Shown: positions 1 to 7,519, counted from the stretch's first letter. The stretch is DNA of 16,954 nucleotides from CAYVUM01 sp964454795 (GCA_964454795.1 CAYVUM010000074.1:1-16954), one strand, 5' to 3'. Notes: a model not told the origin generated them from the letters alone. Numbers and translations: made by a program.

Positions 1-58
1 CGAGCACCTCGGCGATGACCTGCTCGTGAAAGGCCTTGTCGTTGGTGTAATCGTTCAT
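1..58 (-). CDS. nifD: Nitrogenase MoFe protein alpha chain, N-terminal fragment (cut by window edge)
   Basis: Only the first 19 codons are in the window, reading MNDYTNDKAFHEQVIAEVL. The ATG at 58-56 has a strong ribosome binding site (GGAGG) a few bases upstream on the minus strand. It starts 46 bases after the nifH stop, in the same direction, which is the usual nifH-nifD order. The residues seen are too few to identify NifD alone; the short helix ending in IAEVL resembles the start of alpha chains before the conserved YPEK stretch. The call rests mainly on position. If correct, the product carries P-cluster and FeMo-cofactor ligands further downstream, outside this window. Confidence 0.75.
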   Translation of the reverse strand, partial: MNDYTNDKAFHEQVIAEVL

Positions 59-104
59 CGTGTTCCTCCAAGCGACCGCGCGGGCGCTCTCCCGAACGCC
101 AGGC

Positions 105-1007
105 TCAAGCGACCGCCGCTTCCGCCTGTTTCTTCGCTTCCTTGGCTTCCAGTTCGGCGATCATTTCGTCGTCGCTCTTGAGAATGCCGAACTCCATCAG
201 CATGTCCTCAAGTTCGTCCATGCTCACCGGCGTGGGAATAACGCCCTGGCCGCGGTTGGCGTCGATGTTGCGGGCGAGCTGGCGGTATTCGTCGGCTTGC
301 GGATGGTCGGGCTTGTATTGAATGACCGTCATCCGCCGCAGTTCGGCGTGCTGGACGATGTTGTCGCGTGGAACGAAGTGGATCAGCGTGGTTCCCAGCT
401 TTTTCGCCATGGCTTCGGCGAGCTCGATTTCCCGGTCGGTCATCCGCGAGTTGCAGATCAGGCCGCCGAGCCGGACGCTTCCCGACTGGGCATACTTGAG
501 AATGCCTTTGGAGATGTTGTTGCAGGCATAAAGCGCCATCATCTCGCCGGACATGACGATGTAGATTTCCTGGGCCTTGTTCTCGCGGATCGGCATGGCG
601 AAGCCGCCACAGACCACGTCGCCGAGCACGTCATAGACCACGTAATCCATGTTCTCGTAGGCGCCCTGCTCCTCGAGGAAGTTGATCGAGGTGATGACAC
701 CGCGGCCGGCGCAGCCGACCCCTGGTTCCGGCCCGCCGGACTCAACGCAGCTGACGTTGCCCCAGCCGACCCGGAGGACGTCCTCAAGCTCCAGGTCTTC
801 CACCGAGCCGACGTCGGCGGCCATCTGCAGCACAGTCTGCTGGGCCTTGGCGTTGAGCATCAGACGGGTCGAGTCGGCTTTCGGATCGCAACCGACGATC
901 AGCACTTTGCGGCCCATTTCGGCGAGTGCCGCGATGGTGTTCTGGGAGGTCGTCGATTTGCCGATGCCGCCCTTGCCGTAGAAGGCGATCTGGCGCGGGT
1001 TGCTCAT
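105..1007 (-). CDS. nifH: Nitrogenase iron protein (dinitrogenase reductase)
   Basis: NifH is the homodimeric ATP-dependent electron donor to the MoFe protein and also acts in cofactor maturation. The 300-residue product is near the usual length. Visible motifs are the P-loop GKGGIGKS (residues 11-18), the two [4Fe-4S] ligands Cys99 (in GVGCAGRG) and Cys133 (in VVCGGF), and the switch region DVLGD. Arg102, three residues after Cys99, is the residue DraT modifies in the family, and draT lies divergently next door. The start at 1007 is preferred over an upstream in-frame start at 1043 because AAGGAGAG lies just before it and the family begins near this point. It is transcribed with nifD from a sigma-54 promoter at 1065-1080. 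Confidence 0.99.
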   Translation of the reverse strand: MSNPRQIAFYGKGGIGKSTTSQNTIAALAEMGRKVLIVGCDPKADSTRLMLNAKAQQTVLQMAADVGSVEDLELEDVLRVGWGNVSCVESGGPEPGVGCAGRGVITSINFLEEQGAYENMDYVVYDVLGDVVCGGFAMPIRENKAQEIYIVMSGEMMALYACNNISKGILKYAQSGSVRLGGLICNSRMTDREIELAEAMAKKLGTTLIHFVPRDNIVQHAELRRMTVIQYKPDHPQADEYRQLARNIDANRGQGVIPTPVSMDELEDMLMEFGILKSDDEMIAELEAKEAKKQAEAAVA

Positions 1008-1064
1008 GGTTCTCTCCTTGGCCTGGATAGTGAGGGCGAGCACAACGGCTGCCGAGCCCTTAGC

Positions 1065-1080
1065 AGCAAAGCCTGTGCCA
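1065..1080 (-). promoter_or_regulatory. Sigma-54 (RpoN) promoter of nifHD
   Basis: On the minus strand the sequence reads TGGCAC, five bases, TTGCT, a perfect -24/-12 element. It predicts a transcript start near 1054 and a leader of about 47 bases before the nifH ATG. Two NifA sites lie upstream. Confidence 0.93.
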
Positions 1081-1172
1081 ACTGCTGTGTCACCTCGCTA
1101 CACAGACCGATTGATCAGGATTATCAGCCGCATAGATGAGCTGTGGGGGGTGCGGCCGGCCGATCGGGCGGT

Positions 1173-1188
1173 TGTTGCGAACCCGACA
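1173..1188. promoter_or_regulatory. NifA upstream activator sequence, proximal to nifH
   Basis: TGT-N10-ACA, the exact NifA consensus. Its centre is about 126 bases upstream of the predicted nifH transcript start, in the normal range for enhancer-like NifA binding. Confidence 0.85.
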
Positions 1189-1201
1189 AAGACCGACAGA
1201 G

Positions 1202-1217
1202 TGTGGGCTCACCCACA
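1202..1217. promoter_or_regulatory. NifA upstream activator sequence, distal to nifH
   Basis: A second exact TGT-N10-ACA, here a longer palindrome (TGTGGG...CCCACA). Its centre is about 155 bases upstream of the predicted nifH start and 29 bases from the proximal site. It lies in the reading frame that extends upstream from draT, which suggests that draT starts downstream of it. Confidence 0.85.
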
Positions 1218-1302
1218 GCGCCTCCGCTTCGGCATCCACGCCGATTCCGATGGTGCTGCCGTCCCGCTCCGCACCGCTGCGGACATTGGTACGCAGATTG
1301 CT

Positions 1303-2232
1303 TTGCTCAGCGGGTCAACCGCGATCCGGCCGGCGACCGGGCGGCTTGCGGGGGACGGGAGACGAGCCGGGAGGCCTGCCATTCACACCGATTGCGACCC
1401 CGGAGCCGAACCCGGCGACGGGCTCTGGCTCGACCGTTACGGCCATTCGGTCAATCTCGTCGGCGTACCGAGTGCGGTGCTGGCCAGCCCGTCTTTCAAT
1501 GACGAGGCGCGCGAGTTGCACATCGCCGGCGCCCGCGAAACCAATGCCGGTCTGTTCCGTCTCCTGGCAGCCGCCACGACCGTCGACGCGGCAACCGCCT
1601 TGTTCCGCGATTACATGACCGTCACCTTCGGGCTCAGCGCCGATCGCTGCGACGACGCCACCGACCGCTTCGGGCGGCGGCGCTACCGCTCGAGCTATCT
1701 CCGCCTGCTCAAAGGCTGGGCCTACGACAGCAACGGTCCGGAGGGTGCGGTGCTCAAGGGCTGGGTGGAGAGCCGCTTCGGGCTGTTCCCGACCTATCAC
1801 CGGCAGCCGATCCGGAAATTCTCATCGCCCGCCTGGTATCGTTACGTGGAAGAGAAAATGGGCAGCCGGTTTCACAACAATGCGATCTTCGGGCAGCTCG
1901 ATCTCTTATATGAGTTTTGTCAGTGGCTGATCGCCAGCCACCTGGGCCAGCCCGGCCACTGGCGCCTGTTCCGGGGGGTCGAGCACTTCGAGGAACATCA
2001 CATTGTCGAGCGGCTCGACCGCCGGCGCTGCGTCGTCCGTCTGAACAACCTCGTGTCCTTCACCCCGGAGCGCGACATCGCCACCTGTTTCGGCGACCGG
2101 ATCCTCGAGGCCCGCGTGCCCACCTGCAAGGTGGTGTTCTGTAACGCCCTGCTCGCCGACAACCGGCTGAACGGCGAGGCCGAGGTGCTGGTCATCGGTG
2201 GCAACTATACCGTCGGGGTCCGCTATGACTGA
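1303..2232 (+). CDS. draT: Dinitrogenase reductase ADP-ribosyltransferase (start uncertain)
   Basis: DraT transfers ADP-ribose from NAD to the conserved arginine of NifH, switching nitrogenase off after ammonium or energy loss. The product has the family block RRYRSSYLRLLKGW, then GAVLKGWVESRFGLFPT and SRFHNNAI. It also has the R-S-E ADP-ribosyltransferase signature: LFRGVEHFEEH, NNLVSF, and the ExE pair in GEAEVLVIGG. The start is unclear. The family-conserved part begins near 1440 (LVGVPSAVLAS). The closest usual start is this TTG, which has no clear ribosome binding site. GTG codons at 1201 and 1150 overlap or precede NifA sites. An ATT at 1381 has GGGAGG six bases upstream and would give 283 residues, close to the R. 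rubrum protein as I recall it. The gene overlaps draG by eight bases. Confidence 0.95.
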   Translation: MLSGSTAIRPATGRLAGDGRRAGRPAIHTDCDPGAEPGDGLWLDRYGHSVNLVGVPSAVLASPSFNDEARELHIAGARETNAGLFRLLAAATTVDAATALFRDYMTVTFGLSADRCDDATDRFGRRRYRSSYLRLLKGWAYDSNGPEGAVLKGWVESRFGLFPTYHRQPIRKFSSPAWYRYVEEKMGSRFHNNAIFGQLDLLYEFCQWLIASHLGQPGHWRLFRGVEHFEEHHIVERLDRRRCVVRLNNLVSFTPERDIATCFGDRILEARVPTCKVVFCNALLADNRLNGEAEVLVIGGNYTVGVRYD

Positions 2233-3112
2233 GCAGCGGGTCAGCCGGGCACTCGGTGCCTATCTCGGCTTCGCCGTCGGCGATGCCCTTGGCGCCACCG
2301 TCGAATTCCTGACCCCTGCCGAAATCGGCATGAAATACGGCCTGCATTGTCGGATCATCGGCGGCGGCTGGCTCGATCTCAAAGCGGGGCAGGTGACCGA
2401 CGATACCGAAATGTCGCTGGCCGTCGGCCGGGCGATCCTGGCGGCCGGCGGCTGGGACGTGCGCGCCGTCTGCGAGGCTTTCGCCGCCTGGCTCAAGGGG
2501 GTCCCCGCCGACGTGGGAAACACCTGCCGGCGCGGCATTCGCCGCTACATCGTCGACGGCTCGACCGGTAAGCCGTTCAACGAGGGCGACGCCGGCAACG
2601 GCGCCTGCATGCGCAACCTGCCCGTCGCCCTCGCCACCCTGGGGGATGCCGCGGCGTTCGAGGCGTGGACCCTGGAGCAGTGCCACATCACCCACAACCA
2701 TCCCCTTTCCGACGCGGCAACGCTCGCTCTGGGACGGATGGTCCAGAGGCTCATCGACGGCGGTGGCATGGCCGATGCCCGCGCGGAAGCCCGGGCCCTG
2801 ACCGAGCGCCATCCGCTGTTCCGCTTCGAGCGTTACAACGGCCACTGCTCGGCCTATGTGGTCGACACCGTCCGTACCGTGCTCCACTTCTACTTTCTCA
2901 CCGATTCGTTCCGAACCTGCGTGGTCGAGACCGTCAACATCGGCGGCGACGCCGATACGGCGGGCGCGCTCGCCGGCATGCTGGCCGGCGCCACCTATGG
3001 GATCGAGGCAATCCCCCGCGTCTGGCTCGACCGCCTGGACAAGGTCGTGGCGGCCGAGATCCGCGAGCAGACCACCGGCCTGCTCGCCCTCCCCGCCCGC
3101 GGCCGGCAGTGA
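2225..3112 (+). CDS. draG: ADP-ribosyl-[dinitrogen reductase] glycohydrolase
   Basis: DraG removes ADP-ribose from NifH and restores activity; in the family it is a di-manganese enzyme sequestered at the membrane through PII/AmtB. The 295-residue length matches the family. Metal-site motifs are visible: Glu27 in GATVEF, TDDTEM at 58-63 and GGDADT at 240-245, all typical of the ADP-ribosylglycohydrolase fold. The ATG at 2225 is chosen over an in-frame start at 2198 because the protein family begins here and this gives the tight draT overlap (8 bases) of a translationally coupled pair. The ribosome binding site is weak, which agrees with coupling. It faces modD; the two stops are 41 bases apart. 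Confidence 0.97.
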   Translation: MTEQRVSRALGAYLGFAVGDALGATVEFLTPAEIGMKYGLHCRIIGGGWLDLKAGQVTDDTEMSLAVGRAILAAGGWDVRAVCEAFAAWLKGVPADVGNTCRRGIRRYIVDGSTGKPFNEGDAGNGACMRNLPVALATLGDAAAFEAWTLEQCHITHNHPLSDAATLALGRMVQRLIDGGGMADARAEARALTERHPLFRFERYNGHCSAYVVDTVRTVLHFYFLTDSFRTCVVETVNIGGDADTAGALAGMLAGATYGIEAIPRVWLDRLDKVVAAEIREQTTGLLALPARGRQ

Positions 3113-3137
3113 AATCGCCGGGCGACAGGATGGCAGC

Positions 3138-3159
3138 GCTTCAGGCGCGGCGCCTAAGC
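3138..3159. terminator. Hairpin between convergent draG and modD, possible bidirectional terminator
   Basis: Arms GCTT-(bulged C)-AGGC and GCCTAAGC pair as an 8-base-pair stem with one bulge and a five-base loop. It sits between two convergent genes and overlaps the modD stop codon. No T-run follows on either strand, so intrinsic termination is not certain. Confidence 0.4.
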
Positions 3160-3993
3160 TGGCGTGAGGATGACTTTGACATCGGCGGGCGGTCCGAAAT
3201 AGGGGGCGGATGTGACCAGAACGTCTGCCCCAGTGGCGGCATAATCCGCCGCGTTGGCTTCGTTGATACCGCCGGCGGCAGCGACAAGTGTGCCGGTGGC
3301 GTCGCCGCGGACCGCGGTCACCACCTGGCCCACCTCGCCCGGCGAAAGTTTCTCCAGCTGCACCACGTCGGCGCCGCTCCGCGCAAACGCCAGCGCCTCG
3401 GCGACCGACCCGACCTCAACGACGATCTTCTTCTCCGGCGCCCGCGCGCGGAGCCGGCCCAGCCAGAGCGTCGGGTCATCGGCGATAAACCTGCGGTGCT
3501 CGGCAAACACCAGAATTGTTTCCGACAAACCCAGACGGTGGACGATTGCGCCGCCGGCGCGGACGGCCCGAATGCTGATCCCCTTCGTTCCCGGGAAATT
3601 CTTCCGGGTGCAGGCGACCACCACGCCGGGACGGCCCGCCTCTGCGGCGTCGACAATCCGCCGCGTCCGGGTGGCGATGCCGGATGCGTATTCCACCAGG
3701 GTCTGCGCCACCTTCCAGACCCGGTGCAGCGCCCCGGCCGGCCCGCGCGCGGTGAAGAATTGCTCTCCGGCGGCGAGCGCCGTGCCGCCGGCTGCCATGG
3801 CCGTCACTTCACCCCCGGCGCGGCTGAACATCGCCGCCGCGTCCCCGATGGCACCGAGGATCATCGTTTCGCGGGCGGCGAAGGAGATCACCCCCGGGGC
3901 GCCGGCGATACCCAGAAGCTCGGTGGTCAGGTCGCCACAGGGCACATCCTGAGCCAGCAGCGCGTCCAGATCCTGGTCCGTCATCCGATCCAT
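3154..3993 (-). CDS. modD: ModD, quinolinate phosphoribosyltransferase-like protein of molybdate loci
   Basis: The 279-residue product matches the ModD family, relatives of nicotinate-nucleotide pyrophosphorylase (NadC) found beside molybdate transporters. Family features seen are the N-terminal DVPCGDLTTELL, the middle RKNFPGTKGISIRAVRAGGAIVHR split over residues near 145-170, and the barrel end AAAGGINEANAADYAATGADVLVTSAPYFG split over two stretches. The exact reaction of ModD is not established. Its place after mop, behind the Mo-box, points to a role in molybdenum handling. The start is uncertain: ATG at 3993, ATG at 3984 and a GTG at 4038 are all in frame and none has a strong ribosome binding site. 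3993 fits the family length. The 49-base gap to mop suggests one transcript. Confidence 0.9.
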   Translation of the reverse strand: MDRMTDQDLDALLAQDVPCGDLTTELLGIAGAPGVISFAARETMILGAIGDAAAMFSRAGGEVTAMAAGGTALAAGEQFFTARGPAGALHRVWKVAQTLVEYASGIATRTRRIVDAAEAGRPGVVVACTRKNFPGTKGISIRAVRAGGAIVHRLGLSETILVFAEHRRFIADDPTLWLGRLRARAPEKKIVVEVGSVAEALAFARSGADVVQLEKLSPGEVGQVVTAVRGDATGTLVAAAGGINEANAADYAATGADVLVTSAPYFGPPADVKVILTPA

Positions 3994-4042
3994 CGTCGCC
4001 GCTTCTGTCCCGTGCCGGTTCATCGGGATCGGCGGCACGACG

Positions 4043-4267
4043 TCAACCGGCGGCTGTCAGCGCCTTGGCGATGATCACGTCGGACGCCTTGATGATCGCG
4101 GTGACCGCGTCACCGACGGCCAGACCCAGGTCCTCCGAGGCTCCCGCTGTGATCGATGACGTGATGACCCGGCCGCCGCCGATATCGACGCGGACGACCG
4201 CAGTGACCGGACCGCGATCGACCGACACGATCTGTCCACTGAGCTGATTGCGGGCGCTGAGTTGCAT
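4043..4267 (-). CDS. mop: Molbindin (single Mop/TOBE domain molybdate-binding protein)
   Basis: This is a 74-residue protein made of one Mop (TOBE) domain: MQLSARNQLSGQIVSVDRG at the start, then VTAVVRVDIGGG, ITSSITAGASEDLGL and a closing VTAIIKASDVIIAK. Proteins of this type oligomerise and bind molybdate in the cytoplasm, either storing it or buffering it. The ATG at 4267 has GAGGAG nine bases upstream. It is the first gene of a short minus-strand unit with modD, divergent from modABC, with the Mo-box about 90 bases upstream. The gene symbol is by family; several names are in use (mop, mopI, modG-like). Confidence 0.93.
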   Translation of the reverse strand: MQLSARNQLSGQIVSVDRGPVTAVVRVDIGGGRVITSSITAGASEDLGLAVGDAVTAIIKASDVIIAKALTAAG

Positions 4268-4356
4268 GGTTCGGAACTCCTCTGAGAGCCTTTAGGGCGG
4301 TCGCGAACGCCGCGGCGGCGGACTGATTGTGCACCGCAGCAACGGCTTGCCACAAG

Positions 4357-4380
4357 CGATATATCCTGTCAAACATATCG
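4357..4380. promoter_or_regulatory. Mo-box-like ModE operator between mop and modA
   Basis: CGATATAT and ACATATCG form an inverted repeat around an 8-base spacer; only one base pair deviates. It resembles the TATAT-rich ModE and Rhodobacter Mo-box operators. On the minus strand a TTGACA hexamer (4372-4367) lies inside it, so binding could block a mop-modD promoter. It is the only AT-rich palindrome in the 150-base divergent region. The likely regulator, a ModE-type protein, is encoded at 7112. Confidence 0.75.
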
Positions 4381-4417
4381 ATCAGCAGCAGCCGTCAGTC
4401 CGATTCGGGAGCCGCCT

Positions 4418-5209
4418 GTGACAATCCCCCGCCGATCCGCCCTTCGCCTCTGTGGCATTGCCCTGCTGACCGCCACGTTGACCCTGTTGGCACCGCCCGC
4501 GCAGGCGGGAGAGCCGGTCACTGTGTTTGCGGCCGCCAGCCTGACCACCGTGTTCGAGACGATCGGCGAAAGCCACCGGCAGGCGACCGGCGAGCCGCTC
4601 CGCTTCTCCTTTGCCTCCAGCTCAACCCTCGCCAAGCAGATCGCGGCGGGCGCGCCGGCGCAGATGTTCGCCTCAGCCAACGAGCGGTGGATGGATCACA
4701 TTGAGCAACTCGGGCTGATCGCCCCGGGCACCCGGGTGAGTCCGATCGGCAACCGCCTGGTGCTGATCACCCCCGCCGACGGTCCGCTCCAGGCAGTGAG
4801 AATCGGTGAGGATACCGATCTGAGCGCCCTGCTCGCACCGGCTGAGCGAATCGCCGTCGGCGATCCTGACCACGTGCCGGCCGGCATCTATGCCCGGCAA
4901 GCGCTGGAAACGCTCGGCCTTTGGGAGTCCGTGGCCGACCGCCTTGCCCGGACCAGCGATGTCCGCGCCGCCCTCGCCCTGGTCGAGACCGGCGAGGCAC
5001 CGCTCGGCATTGTCTATGCCACCGATGCGGCGGTGAGCGATGGCGTGCGCATCATCGGCCGTTTTCCCGAAGACAGCCACACGCCGATCACCTACCCGCT
5101 GGCGATCATCGCCGGCCAGGACACGCCCGGCGTACGCGCCGTTTATGAGGCCCTGACCGGCCCCGGAGCCCGCGTCGCCTATGAAGCCGCCGGGTTCACG
5201 GTCCGCTGA
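4418..5209 (+). CDS. modA: Molybdate-binding periplasmic protein ModA
   Basis: ModA captures molybdate or tungstate in the periplasm and hands it to ModBC. The 263-residue product starts with a signal peptide (RR in the n-region, hydrophobic stretch at residues 10-25, probable cleavage after AQA at 30). The mature start is the family-typical VTVFAAASLTTVFETIG, followed by SFASSSTLAKQI and GAPAQMFASAN, and later GEAPLGIVYATDA. Translation starts at a GTG at 4418 with GGGAG six bases upstream. It leads modA-modB-modC-modE on one strand and is controlled from the shared divergent region with mop. It is the only ModA in the window although there are two ModBC sets. Confidence 0.97.
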   Translation: MTIPRRSALRLCGIALLTATLTLLAPPAQAGEPVTVFAAASLTTVFETIGESHRQATGEPLRFSFASSSTLAKQIAAGAPAQMFASANERWMDHIEQLGLIAPGTRVSPIGNRLVLITPADGPLQAVRIGEDTDLSALLAPAERIAVGDPDHVPAGIYARQALETLGLWESVADRLARTSDVRAALALVETGEAPLGIVYATDAAVSDGVRIIGRFPEDSHTPITYPLAIIAGQDTPGVRAVYEALTGPGARVAYEAAGFTVR

Positions 5210-5230
5210 CCGGCGGCGCCGGCCCAGGGC

Positions 5231-5917
5231 ATGCTGACCGCCGCCGAGATCGAAGCACTGCTGCTCAGCCTGCGGATCGCCGGCGTGGCGGTCATCGCCG
5301 CCCTGCCGGTGGCCATGGCCGTGGCCTTCATGCTTGCCCGCGCCGACTTTCCCGGAAAGACGGTGGTCGACGGGCTTGTCCATCTGCCGCTGGTGCTGCC
5401 GCCGGTGGTGATCGGCTATCTGCTGCTGATCGCCTTCGGAACCCGCGCCCCCGTGGGTGCCTGGCTTCTGGAGACCTTCGACCTCCGGCTGGTGTTCAGC
5501 TGGACCGGCGCGGCGCTGGCTGCGGCCGTCGTCACCTTTCCGTTTCAGGTGCGAGCCATCCGCTTGTCGCTGGAGGCGGCCGATCCCGGCCTGGAGACGG
5601 CGGCCCGGACTCTCGGCGCCGGGCGCACCGATGCGTTCTGTTCGATCACCCTGCCGCTGATGCTGCCGGGGGTCATCGCCGGTGCGGTGACCGCCTTTGC
5701 CGCCGCCCTTGGCGAGTTCGGAGCGATCATCACGTTCGTTTCGAATGTTCCGGGCGAGACCCGGACGCTGCCGCTCGCCATCTATTCGGCGATCCAGACA
5801 CCGGGCGGCGAAGCCACGGCAATGCGGTTCGCCGGGCTCTCGATCCTGCTCGCCCTCGCCGGATTGATCCTCTCCGAGGTGGCGGCGCGGCGGGTTCGGC
5901 GGATGGTCGGCCGGTGA
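5231..5917 (+). CDS. modB: Molybdate ABC transporter permease ModB (copy 1)
   Basis: The inner-membrane channel subunit has 228 residues and about five or six hydrophobic segments. The EAA loop, which docks on the ATPase, reads EAADPGLETAARTLGAG and continues ITLPLMLPG. The family-typical LGEFGAIITFVSNVPGETRTLP is present, split here over residues near 170-192. It lies 21 bases after modA and overlaps modC by four bases (GTGA), so the three genes form one operon. It aligns without gaps over its full length with the second ModB at 8270-8956. Confidence 0.97.
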   Translation: MLTAAEIEALLLSLRIAGVAVIAALPVAMAVAFMLARADFPGKTVVDGLVHLPLVLPPVVIGYLLLIAFGTRAPVGAWLLETFDLRLVFSWTGAALAAAVVTFPFQVRAIRLSLEAADPGLETAARTLGAGRTDAFCSITLPLMLPGVIAGAVTAFAAALGEFGAIITFVSNVPGETRTLPLAIYSAIQTPGGEATAMRFAGLSILLALAGLILSEVAARRVRRMVGR

Positions 5918-6990
5918 GTCTCGATTTCGCCATCCACAAACGGCTCGGCCGGTTCACCGTCGACGCCGCCTGCGCCGCGGACAGCGCCGGGATCATCGCC
6001 CTGTTCGGCCCCTCTGGCGCCGGGAAGACGACGATCCTCCGCGCGCTTGCCGGCAGCCTCCGCCCGGACCGCGGCCATATCCGCTTTGGCAGTGCGGTTT
6101 TTTTCGACTCGGCCCGGCGGATTCACCTCCCGCCCAACCGCCGCCGGATCGGCTACGTGTTCCAGGATGCCAAGCTGTTTCCCCATCTCCGGGTCCGCGA
6201 CAATCTCCTCTACGGCTGGCGGCGGGCGCCGGTGGCGGATCGGCGGATCGGCTTCGACGAGGTGGTGGCGCTGCTCGCCATCGGGCCCCTGCTCGATCGC
6301 CGGCCCGCGGCCTTGTCCGGCGGCGAACGCCAGCGTGTGGCTCTCGGGCGGGCCCTTCTCGCCCAGCCGTGGCTGCTGCTTATGGACGAGCCCTTCGCCT
6401 CCCTCGACGCCGGACGGAAGGCCGAGATTTTGCCGTTCGTGGAGCGGCTGCGCGACACGCTTCGCCTGCCGGTCGTCTACGTCAGCCACGCCCTCGATGA
6501 GGTCATCCGGCTCGCCGACACGATTGTGGTGCTGGGCGAGGGCCGGGTGATCGCCGCCGGCCCGATCCTGGACGTGCTGGCCCGGGCTGAGCTGCGCTCC
6601 GTGTTCGGCACCCTGGAGTACGGCGGTGTTCTTGAAGCGGAGGTGATCGGGCACGATCAACCGTTCGGCCTGTCGGTGCTCGGCACCGCTGGCGGCCGGC
6701 TGCGGGTGCCGTGGAACGGCATTGCGCCCGGCGGCCGGGTACGGGTCCGGATCCGCGCCCGGGACGTGGCCCTGGCGCTCTGCCCGCCGGAGCAGTCGAG
6801 CGTCCTGAACGTGCTGGCCGGCCGGGTCACTGCGATCGAGTCGGGCGACGGGCCGGATCTGGTCGTCCGGATCGACCTCGGGGGGGCAAGTCTGCCGGCG
6901 CTGGTCACCCGCCTCGCCGTGCAGCAGCTGGATTTGGCACCCGGCCGCGAGGTTCACGCCATGATCAAGGCGGTCGCCCTGACCCGGTGA
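5914..6990 (+). CDS. modC: Molybdate ABC transporter ATP-binding protein ModC (copy 1, with TOBE domain)
   Basis: This ATPase subunit energises molybdate import. The 358-residue product has the full ModC architecture: Walker A GPSGAGKT (32-39), Q-loop YVFQDAKLFPHL, signature LSGGERQR (134-141), Walker B LLLMDEP (154-160), H-loop His192, and a C-terminal TOBE/Mop domain from about residue 290 (SSVLNVLAGRVTAIESG to the end). In related proteins the TOBE domain binds molybdate and inhibits transport. Translation starts at a GTG that overlaps the modB stop. Compare modC copy 2 at 7420-8220, which lacks this domain. Confidence 0.97.
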   Translation: MSLDFAIHKRLGRFTVDAACAADSAGIIALFGPSGAGKTTILRALAGSLRPDRGHIRFGSAVFFDSARRIHLPPNRRRIGYVFQDAKLFPHLRVRDNLLYGWRRAPVADRRIGFDEVVALLAIGPLLDRRPAALSGGERQRVALGRALLAQPWLLLMDEPFASLDAGRKAEILPFVERLRDTLRLPVVYVSHALDEVIRLADTIVVLGEGRVIAAGPILDVLARAELRSVFGTLEYGGVLEAEVIGHDQPFGLSVLGTAGGRLRVPWNGIAPGGRVRVRIRARDVALALCPPEQSSVLNVLAGRVTAIESGDGPDLVVRIDLGGASLPALVTRLAVQQLDLAPGREVHAMIKAVALTR

Positions 6991-7111
6991 CGGACAATGG
7001 CCTTGCAGATCGCCGGGGGCACCGGCATCGTCGTCCCGGCGACAGGATCGATGCCGGCGCGGATTATCCGGCTCCGGCTCCACCGCTCGATGAGGAGAAC
7101 CGCAGGCCGCA

Positions 7112-7519
7112 ATGAGGACCGCTCAGCTGTTCCTGCGCGTCGACCTGGGCTCCGAGCGGCTGCTGGGTCCGGGCAAGATCCGCCTGCTCGAGCTCATCGA
7201 CCGGTACGGCTCGATCGCCGCGGCGGGCCGAGCGATGGGGATGTCCTACCGCCGGGCCTGGCTGCTTGTCGCTGAGCTGAACCGGGAGTTCCAGGAACCC
7301 GCGGTGGAAACTCAGCATGGCGGGCGGACCGGCGGCGGCGCCGTGGTTACCGGCTTCGGCCATGAGCTGATCCGCCGATTCCGGGCGATCGAGGCGGAGG
7401 CGCGCTCGGCGGTGGCGGCTCATCTGGACGCCCTCCAGTCGGCCGCCTCCCCGGCCGCCTCCCCGGACGGCTCTGCGAGCGGGACTGCGATCGACGGCTC
7501 GCGCGGGCCGCGCTCCTGA
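7112..7519 (+). CDS. modE: ModE-type molybdate-responsive regulator, DNA-binding domain only
   Basis: The 135-residue product matches the N-terminal winged-helix domain of ModE: LGPGKIRLLELIDRYGS, then AAAGRAMGMSYRRAW (helix-turn-helix near residues 33-57), then GGGAVVTGFG and HELIRRFRAIE. It lacks the two TOBE domains of E. coli ModE, so it would need another way to sense molybdate, perhaps through Mop or TOBE partners, or it would act without ligand. The last 25 residues are low-complexity (AASPAASPDG). It follows modC by 121 bases and is probably in the same transcript. The ribosome binding site is poor: GAGGAG is 14 bases from the ATG. Its 3' end overlaps modC copy 2 on the other strand by 100 bases. 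Confidence 0.9.
   Translation: MRTAQLFLRVDLGSERLLGPGKIRLLELIDRYGSIAAAGRAMGMSYRRAWLLVAELNREFQEPAVETQHGGRTGGGAVVTGFGHELIRRFRAIEAEARSAVAAHLDALQSAASPAASPDGSASGTAIDGSRGPRS

Noticed and set aside
1086..1104. A possible third NifA site near the nifH promoter (TGT...ACA)
   Set aside because: Spacing is 9 or 11 rather than 10, and it abuts the -24 box, too close for an enhancer-type site.
60..1139. A 359-residue open frame on the plus strand
   Set aside because: Antisense shadow of nifH.
5782..7083. A 433-residue open frame on the minus strand
   Set aside because: Antisense shadow of modC copy 1 and the modB end; no domain seen.
6997..7275. A 92-residue frame in the modC-modE gap
   Set aside because: Mostly overlaps modE in another frame, and modE has clear helix-turn-helix homology.
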